NCBI RefSeq assembly: GCF_001953875.1
Contig: NZ_MQUR01000069.1
Location: 1-44,770 of the forward strand
Origin: Streptomyces amritsarensis
Lineage (GTDB): Bacteria; Actinomycetota; Actinomycetes; Streptomycetales; Streptomycetaceae
Direction of reading: 5' to 3'
DNA length: 44,770 bases
The translations under genes and the position numbers were made by a program. The notes under the pieces are model-generated. The model made no database searches, was not told where the DNA came from, and saw only the letters and a list, made by a program, of their open reading frames with translations. Below are positions 7,249 to 13,732 of the stretch, in pieces. How positions within the stretch are numbered: the stretch's first letter is position 1; each line of letters starts with the position of its first letter.

Positions 7249-9252
7249 TCAGTCCGTTTTCGCGCGGGGGTCCGTTCTCGCGCAAGGATCCGCTGTCGCG
7301 CGGGGATTGGTTGTCGCGCGGGGGTCCGCCGGCCTCCCGCAGGCCGCGCCTTCGGCCGGCCGGTCCGAGGGGGGTGCGGGGCGTGGGGCGGGCAGGGGCA
7401 GCGAGAACCAGACGGCTTTGCCCTCGGCCGTGGGGAGGGTTCCCCACGAGGCGGCGAGGGAGTCGACGAGGAGCAGCCCCCGGCCGGACTCGGCGTCGGG
7501 GGCGGCGAAGCGGGCCTGCGGCAGGACCGGGCTGCCGTCGCAGACCTCGACGCTGAGTTCACGGCCGGCCTGGCGCAGGCGGAGCCGGACGGGTCCGCAG
7601 CTGTGGTTCACGGCGTTGGAGAGCAGCTCGGAGGTGAGCAGGCAGGCCGTGTCGCGGAGTTGGTCGTCGTCCTTGCCCCACAGGGCGAGGGTGGAGCGCA
7701 GGAACCGCCGCCCCGCGCCGACGCTGCTCGGGTCCGCGGCGAGGAGCATGCTCTGCGAGGTCACCGGGGTGTCGGGAATGCGGACCAGCAGGAGGGTCAC
7801 GTCGTCGGGGTTCTCGTCGACCTCCGGCAGCAGTTCGCCCAGCAGCCGGTCGGCGGCCGCCTCCAGGCTGTCCGTCGTCGCGACGGCCTTCTCCAACGCG
7901 GCCGCGAGACCGTCGACCTGGCCCTCGATGTCGCTGTCCGGCGTCTCGACCAGGCCGTCCGTGTAGAGCGCGAGCACCGATCCGGGCTCGACGGTGTGCC
8001 GGGTCTCGTGGTGGGGCACCTCCCCCACCCCGAGCGGCACGCTCACCTCGACGGGCAGCCGGGTGACCTCCCCGCACGGGGCGACGAGCAGGACCGGCAG
8101 GTGTCCGGCCGAGCACATGGTGATCTCGGCGGAATCGGCGTCGACGACGAGGTAGCAGCAGGTGACGAACTGGTCCGGCAGTTCGCTGACGACGGCGTCC
8201 AGGGCGCGCATGAGCTGCCAGGGCGGCATCCCGGTCTTGGCCAGGGCGTGGGAGGCGGATCTGAGCTGGCCCATGACGGCGGCGGCGTCCAGGCCGCGCC
8301 CCATCACGTCGCCGACCATCACGCCGACCCGGCCGCCGCCCAGCGGGATCAGGTCGAACCAGTCGCCGCCCACCCCCGCCCCCTGCCGGGCCGGGAAGTA
8401 CCGGCTCGCCGTGGGCATCCCCGGTACGTCCGGCGGGGATCCCATGAGGCTGCGCTGGAGGGTGAGCGCGACGTGGCGCTGCTGCTCGTAGAGCTTGGCG
8501 AGCATCTCCTCCGCCGACTTGCGTTCGGTGACGTCGCGGATGGCGGCGGAGACCAGGGTGCCGTCGGGGGTCTCCAGCGGGCTCAGGCTGATCTCGACCG
8601 GGAACTCGCCGCCGTCGCGGCGCAGTCCGTACAGCTCCAGGCCCGCGCCCATGGGGCGGGTCTTGCGGTTGACGAAGTAGCCGTGGCGGAAGTCGGAGTG
8701 GTGCCCGCGGAACCGTGCCGGTACGAGTACCTCGACGGGTCTTCCCAGGAGGTCCTCCCGGGCGTATCCGAAGAGGGCCTCGGTCTGCGCGTTGACGAGC
8801 TGGATCGCGCCGCGCTCGTCGACGATCACCATCGCGTCGGGTGCCGCCTCCAGCAGGGCCCGGAAGCGTTCCTCGGCGGCCCTGCGCTCGCTCACGTCGC
8901 GGACGGCGGCCGAGATCAGCAGGCCTTCGGGGGTCTCCAGCGGGCTCAGGCTGATCTCCACGGGGAACTCGCGTCCGTCCCGGCGCAGCCCGTACAGCTC
9001 CAGGCCCGCGCCCATCGGGCGGACCTGGCGGCTGGCCGCGTAGCCGACGCGGTGGCCCGGGTGCTGGCCGCGGAACCGCTCGGGGACCAGGATCTCGATG
9101 TGGCGGCCCAGGAGTTCCCGCCGGGGATGGCCGAAGAGGGCTTCGGTCTGTGCGTTCACCAGCCGGATCACCCCGGAGTCGTCCACGATCACCATCGCGT
9201 CCGGTGCCGCTTCCAACAGAGCCCTGAACGGCTCTTCAGTCGTCGCTGCCAC
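7249..9252 (-). CDS. Tandem-PAS SpoIIE-type phosphatase with HATPase domain
   Basis: 667 residues from GTG 9252 (GCGAGG lies just upstream; an in-frame ATG at 9333 would add 27 residues unlike a PAS domain). Two PAS domains of ~120 residues are close copies, sharing FRALLEAAPDAMVIVD, LVNAQTEALFG, RPMGAGLELYGLRRDG and EFPVEISLSPLETP. Next is a SpoIIE/PP2C domain with GGDWFDLIPLGGG and VGDVMGRGLDAA, carrying metal-binding aspartates, and TDGLVETPD. Then comes an RsbW-like HATPase domain (TSELLSNAVNHS, GRGLLLVDSLA). Such proteins usually dephosphorylate anti-anti-sigma factors or bind anti-sigma partners in response to a PAS ligand. The C-terminus ends in four six-residue repeats of DPRATT type. 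Confidence 0.9.
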   Translation of the reverse strand: MAATTEEPFRALLEAAPDAMVIVDDSGVIRLVNAQTEALFGHPRRELLGRHIEILVPERFRGQHPGHRVGYAASRQVRPMGAGLELYGLRRDGREFPVEISLSPLETPEGLLISAAVRDVSERRAAEERFRALLEAAPDAMVIVDERGAIQLVNAQTEALFGYAREDLLGRPVEVLVPARFRGHHSDFRHGYFVNRKTRPMGAGLELYGLRRDGGEFPVEISLSPLETPDGTLVSAAIRDVTERKSAEEMLAKLYEQQRHVALTLQRSLMGSPPDVPGMPTASRYFPARQGAGVGGDWFDLIPLGGGRVGVMVGDVMGRGLDAAAVMGQLRSASHALAKTGMPPWQLMRALDAVVSELPDQFVTCCYLVVDADSAEITMCSAGHLPVLLVAPCGEVTRLPVEVSVPLGVGEVPHHETRHTVEPGSVLALYTDGLVETPDSDIEGQVDGLAAALEKAVATTDSLEAAADRLLGELLPEVDENPDDVTLLLVRIPDTPVTSQSMLLAADPSSVGAGRRFLRSTLALWGKDDDQLRDTACLLTSELLSNAVNHSCGPVRLRLRQAGRELSVEVCDGSPVLPQARFAAPDAESGRGLLLVDSLAASWGTLPTAEGKAVWFSLPLPAPRPAPPSDRPAEGAACGRPADPRATTNPRATADPCARTDPRAKTD
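7252..7323 (-). repeat. 18-bp tandem repeat inside the phosphatase gene
   Basis: Four adjoining 18-nt units (7252, 7270, 7288, 7306) share the core TCGCGCGGGG and encode six-residue repeats (DPRATT, NPRATA, DPCART, DPRAKT) at the extreme C-terminus. The period is a multiple of three, so copy number can change without shifting frame. Confidence 0.8.
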
Positions 9253-9432
9253 GCTGCGCCTCGCACTCGTCGAATCCCGCAGAAGCAGACATCCGACCAC
9301 GTGGCCGAATCTCGCGCTTCCGGTTGATCGCATGCGGCGCCAATTGACCGTTTCTGCGCACGGGCGGGGCGGGCGGCGTCTGCGCGGTCGACGTCCCCGT
9401 ACGGAGGCGGCGCCGCGGCGGGGGCGCTGATC

Positions 9433-9438
9433 TATGGT
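9433..9438 (+). promoter_or_regulatory. Candidate -10 box for dhaLM
   Basis: TATGGT about 43 bases before the dhaL GTG, giving a short leader that contains the GAGGAG ribosome binding site near 9468-9473. No clear -35 is visible in the GC-rich DNA upstream. Confidence 0.3.
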
Positions 9439-9480
9439 GGCGGGAGGACTGGCCGGGCGGACGCGAGGCGAGGAGATCCG

Positions 9481-10095
9481 GTGCGTGACGCAGAGTTCTT
9501 CCGGAACTGGATGGCGGCCGCCGCGGCCGTCGTGGAGCGTGAGGCGGACCGGCTCACCGAGCTCGACTCCCCCATCGGGGACGCCGACCACGGGAGCAAT
9601 CTGCTGAGGGGGTTCACGGCGGTGCGCACCGCTCTGGACGCGGAGGGCCCGGCAGCACCGGGCGCGGTGCTCCAGCTCGCCGGGCGGACGCTGATCTCGA
9701 CGGTCGGCGGCGCGTCGGGACCGCTGTACGGGATGCTGCTGCGCCGTACCGGCAAGGAGCTCGGGGAGGCGCCCGAGGTGTCCGACGAGGAGCTGCGCGA
9801 GGCCCTGGACAAGGGGGTCGGCGCGGTGGCGCAGCTGGGCGGGGCGGCGCCGGGCGACAAGACGATGCTGGACGCGCTGCTGCCGGGCGTGGCCGCGCTG
9901 GCCACGTCGTACCGGGCGGCGGCGGACGCGGCGCAGGACGGGGCCCTCGCCACCGTACCGATGCAGGCCCGCAAGGGGCGGGCCAGCTACCTGGGCGAGC
10001 GCAGCATCGGACACCAGGATCCGGGCGCGACCTCGTCGGCGTTGCTGATGGGTGCGCTCGCGGACGCGGCGGAGCGGGTGGAGGGCGCACGGTGA
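9481..10095 (+). CDS. dhaL: Dihydroxyacetone kinase subunit DhaL
   Basis: 204 residues, full length for DhaL, the ADP-binding subunit that passes phosphate from DhaM to dihydroxyacetone held by DhaK. Visible family motifs are GDADHGSNLLRG (metal/ADP aspartates), STVGGASGPLYG, PGDKTMLDAL and the C-terminal RASYLGERSIGHQDPG. The start is GTG 9481 with GAGGAG upstream. It overlaps dhaM by four bases. The usual dhaK neighbour is not upstream: that DNA encodes the divergent phosphatase. DhaK must come from elsewhere in the genome, or the protein serves another acceptor. Confidence 0.95.
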   Translation: MRDAEFFRNWMAAAAAVVEREADRLTELDSPIGDADHGSNLLRGFTAVRTALDAEGPAAPGAVLQLAGRTLISTVGGASGPLYGMLLRRTGKELGEAPEVSDEELREALDKGVGAVAQLGGAAPGDKTMLDALLPGVAALATSYRAAADAAQDGALATVPMQARKGRASYLGERSIGHQDPGATSSALLMGALADAAERVEGAR

Positions 10096-10523
10096 CGGGT
10101 GGACATGGCGACGGCGGTACGCTGCCGGCCCTGGTGGGGGTGGTGCTGGTCTCGCACAGCGCGCCGGTCGCCGAGTCGGTGGCGGAGTTGGCGCGGGGCC
10201 TGGCGGCGGGCGGACCGGTGGCTCCGGTGGCAGCCGCCGGCGGGACGGCCGCAGGCGGCCTCGGCACGAGCGCGGAGCGGGTCGTGGCGGCCGCGCGCGA
10301 GGTCGACCGGGGGGCCGGGGTGGCGCTGATCGCGGACCTCGGGAGTTCGGTGCTGACGGTGAAGGCGCTGCTGCTGGAGGACGAACTCCCGCCGGATGCG
10401 CGGCTGGTGGACGCCCCGTTCGTGGAGGGCGCGGTGGCGGCGTTGGTCGCCGCGTCCGCGGGCGCCCCGCTGGCACAGGTCGCGGAGGCCGCCGCCGAGG
10501 CGTACGCCTACCGCAAGGTCTGA
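10092..10523 (+). CDS. dhaM: DhaM-type PTS EIIA domain protein
   Basis: 143 residues, a single EIIA-man-like domain. His22 in LVSHS is the expected phosphorylation site; DLGSSVLTVKALL matches the DhaM segment after it. Larger DhaM proteins add HPr and EI-like domains, so this one must receive phosphate from the general PTS EI/HPr. GTG 10092 overlaps the dhaL stop in a GTGA arrangement, showing translational coupling. It is followed by a long repeat block. Confidence 0.92.
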   Translation: MTGGHGDGGTLPALVGVVLVSHSAPVAESVAELARGLAAGGPVAPVAAAGGTAAGGLGTSAERVVAAAREVDRGAGVALIADLGSSVLTVKALLLEDELPPDARLVDAPFVEGAVAALVAASAGAPLAQVAEAAAEAYAYRKV

Positions 10524-10598
10524 GCCGCCCTTCCTCCGGGGCCACCGTCCGAAGACCGCTCCGCGAGAGTCAACAGGACGACCGGCCGACCGCACCGC
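10524..10598. other. Short spacer after dhaM
   Basis: GC-rich DNA between the dhaM stop and the first repeat family. No gene, clear hairpin or promoter was seen. Confidence 0.4.
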
Positions 10599-10746
10599 GC
10601 CCGAGACGGGCGGCCGGGACGGGCGGCCGGGGCGAGCGGCCGGGACGGGCGGCCAAGGCGAGCGGCCAGGGCGAGCGGCCCAGACGAGCGGCCAGGGCGA
10701 GCGGCCCAGACGAGCGGCCAGGGCGAGCGGCCCAGACGAGCGGCCG
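10599..10746. repeat. GC-rich minisatellite, 26-bp unit
   Basis: Three exact copies of a 26-nt unit lie at 10669-10694, 10695-10720 and 10721-10746. Each is built of two half units of the form GRSCGAGCGGCC. Degenerate half units extend left to about 10599. All reading frames stay open through it because of base composition, but no frame looks like a protein. Confidence 0.8.
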
Positions 10747-10977
10747 GGGACCGGCGACCGAGACGGACGCCCAGGACCGGCGGCCCAGAAGGGCGACCGA
10801 AACCGGGGGCCCAGACAGCCAGGAGGGGCGGGCCAGAGGCCGGCCGGAACGGCTGGCGAAGGCGCGACGCGTCCTGAGTACACCGGCGTGGGCCCGGTTT
10901 TCCGAAGCCGTCGGCGACCGATGAGCGCCCCGACCTCGCCGCCGGCGACCCGGGCGACGCTGCCGCGGGCCACAAGG

Positions 10978-11506
10978 GGCCGCCATGCGCCCGTACAGCC
11001 GGACGACACGCGGCACACTCCCAGGCCGCCACGGGCCGGTACAGCCGGACGGCGCGCGGCCCCTGCAGCGTGCGGGCCGTGCGGCGCACCCCTGGGCCGC
11101 CATGCGCCCGTACAGCCGGACGACACGCGGCACACTCCCAGGCCGCCATGGGCCGGTGCAGCCGGACGGCGCGCGGCCCGTGCAGCGCGCGGCCCGTGCA
11201 GCCGGACGACGTGCCGCCCCTGCGGCGTGCGGCCCGGGCGGCCCCCCCCTGGGCCGCCATGGGCCCATGCATTCGGACGACGTGCGGCGCACTCCCGGGC
11301 CGCCATGGGCCCATGCATTCGGACGACGCGCGGCACACTCCCAGGCCGCCGCGGGCCTGTGCAGCCGGAGGGCGCGCGGCCCCTGCGGCGTGCGGGCCGT
11401 GCGGCGCACTCCTGGGCCGCCATGCGCCCGTACAGCCGGACGACGCGCGGCTCGCTCCTGCGGCTGCCACGGACCCTTGCGGCCGGACGGCGCGGTGCAG
11501 TCCTGC
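10978..11506. repeat. 46-bp repeat array of about nine units
   Basis: Units start at 10978, 11024, 11095, 11141, 11252, 11298, 11344, 11415 and a decayed one at 11461. Each begins GGCCGCCATG (or close) and carries a CAGCCGGACGACGCGCGGC core (CATTCGGACGAC in two units). Most are 46 nt. Units 2 and 7 are 71 nt with the same 25-nt addition, and unit 4 is longer. A 46+71 pair is 117 nt, so a 39-residue pattern is repeated in some frames. There are no unique spacers between units as in a CRISPR. The array lies between the 3' ends of dhaM and the S4 gene. Function is unknown. Confidence 0.8.
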
Positions 11507-11601
11507 GATCGGGGGCGGCGCCGCTGCCATCGGGCCGCAGGGCTTGCCCTCGGATCGGCGGGCCCGGCCGAACCCCCGGGGCGCCGCGGGCCCGGCGGGC
11601 G

Positions 11602-11991
11602 TCAGCGTCCGCGCAGCGACTGGATCTCGCGGCGGTCGCGCTTCGTGGGGCGGCCCGTGCCCCGGTCGCGGATGCCGACGACCGCGGCCTCCACCGGGGT
11701 CGGCGGCGGCGGGCTCTTGTCGATCAGGCACTCGGCGGCGACGGGCGCACCCACCCGCTTGGACACGGGCCGCTTGACCACGACGATCCGCTCGCGCCCG
11801 GCATGGAAGAGCCGTACCTCGTCCCCCGCCCGGATCGCCTGCGCCGGCTTGGCGCGCTCCCCGTTGACCTTCACGTGGCCCGCCCGGCAGGCCGTCGCCG
11901 CGATCGAGCGGGTCTTGGTCAGACGCACGGACCAGATCCACGCGTCGACCCGCACCGTGCCCGTTTCCGTCCCCGATACCTCATCTGCCAT
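11602..11991 (-). CDS. S4-domain RNA-binding protein (Hsp15-like)
   Basis: 129 residues with an N-terminal S4 domain: VRVDAWIWSVRLTKTRS, then CRAGHVKVNGERAKPA and GDEVRLF, close to Hsp15/HslR. That family binds 50S subunits carrying stalled nascent chains. The C-terminal tail is basic (RPTKRDRREIQSLRGR), typical of the actinobacterial form. The ATG at 11991 has TAGAGT six bases upstream, so the mRNA is probably leaderless. It is convergent with the repeat block and divergent from the HTH-Mop gene. Confidence 0.9.
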   Translation of the reverse strand: MADEVSGTETGTVRVDAWIWSVRLTKTRSIAATACRAGHVKVNGERAKPAQAIRAGDEVRLFHAGRERIVVVKRPVSKRVGAPVAAECLIDKSPPPPTPVEAAVVGIRDRGTGRPTKRDRREIQSLRGR

Positions 11992-11997
11992 GCCCCG

Positions 11998-12003
11998 ACT
12001 CTA
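11998..12003 (-). promoter_or_regulatory. -10 box of the S4 gene (leaderless)
   Basis: On the minus strand TAGAGT precedes the ATG by six bases. Confidence 0.5.
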
Positions 12004-12099
12004 GCGATCCCGCCCCCGCGGGACGGAACGACTTTTCCCGCGCCTTTGGCAGATGCACCAACGCCCTTGGCACCTACCATGGTGATCCCCCCAAGAGAA

Positions 12100-12129
12100 T
12101 TGCAAATGCGCCACACGTGCGCCTACCGT
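12100..12129 (+). promoter_or_regulatory. Promoter of the HTH-Mop gene
   Basis: TTGCAA (12100-12105) and TACCGT (12124-12129) are 18 bases apart, a good sigma-70-type promoter. The ATG at 12137 is seven bases after the -10, indicating a leaderless transcript. Confidence 0.6.
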
Positions 12130-12136
12130 GTCGCAC

Positions 12137-12532
12137 ATGCAGTCCTACACCATCGGACAGGCTGCGCGGCTGCTGGGCGTCAGCCCGGACACCGCGCGGC
12201 GCTGGGCCGACGCCGGCCGGGTCGTGACCCATCGCGACGAGGTCGGCCGGCGGCTGGTCAACGGCCGTGATCTGGCCGCCTTCTCCGTGGAGGTCGGGCA
12301 GGGCGCCCACGCCGAGGACGCAGAGCCGTACACCTCGGCGCGCAACGCCTTCCCGGGCATCGTCACGGCCGTCCGGCTCGGCGACGTCTGCGCCCAGGTC
12401 GACATCCAGGCGGGTCCGCACCGCCTGGTGTCCCTGCTCACCCGCGAGGCCGCCGAGGAGCTCGGGCTGGAGGTCGGCATGCGGGCCACCGCCCGCGTGA
12501 AGTCCACGAGCGTGCACGTCGACCGCGCCTGA
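12137..12532 (+). CDS. MerR-like HTH protein with Mop (molybdenum-pterin binding) domain
   Basis: 131 residues in two parts. Residues 1-55 are an excisionase/MerR-type helix-turn-helix (YTIGQAARLLGVSPDTARRWADAGRV, continuing to NGRDLAAF). Residues ~65-131 form a Mop/TOBE domain (SARNAFPGIVTAVRLGD, AAEELGLEVGMRATARVKST) that binds molybdate or tungstate. It lies directly before modA and modBC, so it is probably their oxyanion-responsive regulator or a molybdate store. A GTG at 12128 is in frame, but the -10 box position favours ATG 12137. The start at residue 1 also fits the HTH boundary. Confidence 0.9.
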   Translation: MQSYTIGQAARLLGVSPDTARRWADAGRVVTHRDEVGRRLVNGRDLAAFSVEVGQGAHAEDAEPYTSARNAFPGIVTAVRLGDVCAQVDIQAGPHRLVSLLTREAAEELGLEVGMRATARVKSTSVHVDRA

Positions 12533-12675
12533 ACCACAGACGCCCGCCCGCGACCCACACCGCCGCCCAGCACCATCGAACCGTCCCCACCCGCTCCGCC
12601 CGTCACCGGCGCGGGTCACCACCGAGCGGATCCGGCACCGGGCCGGCCGCCGACCCGACCGAGGAGCCTGCGCCC

Positions 12676-13491
12676 ATGCCCCCGACGCCGATCCGCCGCC
12701 GCACCGCCGCCGCTGCCGCCCTGTCCGCCGCCCTGCTCGCCGCCCTGACCGGCTGCGGCAGCGGCGACGACAAGCCCGCCGCCTCCGACTCCGGCTCGGC
12801 GGCCCCGTCGGCGTCCGCCGCGTCGCGGGCCGACCTCACCGTCCTGGCCGCCTCCTCGCTCACCGACGTCTTCAAGGCCGCGGGCGAGGCGTACCAGAAG
12901 TCCCACCCCGGCACGAAGGTGACCTTCTCCTTCGCCGGTTCGCAGGAGCTCGCGGCGCAGGTCAAGCAGGGCGCCCCGGCCGACGCGCTGGTCACCGCCG
13001 ACACCAGGACCATGGACGGGCTGAAGGCCGAGACCGGCGACGCCAAGATCATCGCGAAGAACCGCCTGGTCATCGCGGCCGGCAAGGGCAACCCGTTCAA
13101 GATCGACGAGCTCAGGGACCTCGCCGGCCCCAAGGTCAAGGTCGTGCTCGCCGCGCCCGAGGTGCCGGTCGGCCGCTACAGCAAGCAGATCCTCCACGCC
13201 CAGAGGATCGAGGTGAAGCCGGTCTCCCAGGAGCCCAACGTCCGTGCCGTCCTGAGCAAGGTCGAGCTGGGGGAGGCGGACGCCGGCCTCGTCTACAGGA
13301 CGGACTCCGCCAAGGCGGGCGACAAGGTCGTCACCGTGGAGATCCCCGACGAGCAGAACGCCGTGGCCTCCTACCCCGCCGCCACGCTGAAGCAGTCCAA
13401 GAACGCCGACGCCGCGGCCGCGTTCGTGGCCTGGCTGAGCACCCCCGAGGCGCAGAAGATCCTCCAGGACGCGGGCTTCCAGCAGCCGTAG
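12676..13491 (+). CDS. modA: Molybdate ABC transporter substrate-binding lipoprotein
   Basis: 271 residues. A signal sequence ends in a lipobox, LTGC, so the protein is lipid-anchored outside the membrane after a Ser/Ala linker. The mature part matches ModA: LTVLAASSLTDVFKAAG, FAGSQELAAQVKQGAPADAL, and the C-terminal AFVAWLSTPEAQKIL. It captures molybdate for the ModBC importer encoded next. GAGGAG lies nine to ten bases before the ATG. A strong hairpin separates it from modBC, which may make modA transcripts more abundant than transporter transcripts. Lnt, encoded at 37105-38748, would be able to acylate its N-terminus. Confidence 0.95.
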   Translation: MPPTPIRRRTAAAAALSAALLAALTGCGSGDDKPAASDSGSAAPSASAASRADLTVLAASSLTDVFKAAGEAYQKSHPGTKVTFSFAGSQELAAQVKQGAPADALVTADTRTMDGLKAETGDAKIIAKNRLVIAAGKGNPFKIDELRDLAGPKVKVVLAAPEVPVGRYSKQILHAQRIEVKPVSQEPNVRAVLSKVELGEADAGLVYRTDSAKAGDKVVTVEIPDEQNAVASYPAATLKQSKNADAAAAFVAWLSTPEAQKILQDAGFQQP

Positions 13492-13519
13492 CCGGCGACG
13501 CCTGCCCCGAAGAGGCGCG

Positions 13520-13552
13520 GGGGCTGTCCGGTCCGGGGGGAGGGACAGCCCC
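13520..13552 (+). terminator. Hairpin between modA and modBC
   Basis: GGGGCTGTCC (13520-13529) and GGACAGCCCC (13543-13552) are perfect complements around a 13-nt loop, 28 bases after the modA stop. It is probably a partial terminator or a 3'-end stabiliser in the operon. Confidence 0.7.
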
Positions 13553-13562
13553 TCCGCGCATG

Positions 13563-13641
13563 CCGCCCCGCCCGCGCGTACCCGCCCCGCCCGCGCGTAC
13601 CCGCCCCGCCCCACGCGTGTGCCCGCCCCGCCCGCGCGTAC
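13563..13641. repeat. 19-bp tandem repeat between modA and modBC
   Basis: Copies of CCGCCCCGCCCGCGCGTAC at 13563, 13582 and 13623, with a variant copy at 13601. No gene overlaps it with confidence; the modBC start lies about 90 bases further on. Confidence 0.8.
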
Positions 13642-13732
13642 CCGCGTCCGCCTCCCGGCCCGTCATACGCTGCACCCCTGCGCCGCCCGCCCCTTTCCCC
13701 GGCCCACCACGCCGTCCCAGCCAGGAAGTCCC

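Noticed and set aside
10978..11506. 46-bp array considered as CRISPR
   Set aside because: Units adjoin with no unique spacers, differ from each other, and no cas genes are present.
10985..12004. Repeat protein with a 39-residue period encoded by the 46/71-bp array
   Set aside because: The frame holds only across some units, runs antisense through the S4 gene, and has no credible start or domain; kept as a non-coding repeat.
12046..12080. Imperfect palindrome TTGGCAGATGCACCAA and a second TTGGCA/TACCAT upstream of the HTH-Mop gene
   Set aside because: Arms of only four bases and no fit to a site known to me; could be an extra promoter but is too weak to list.
12533..12675. Molybdenum-cofactor riboswitch before modA
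   Set aside because: No long structured or conserved leader is visible in this 143-base C-rich gap.
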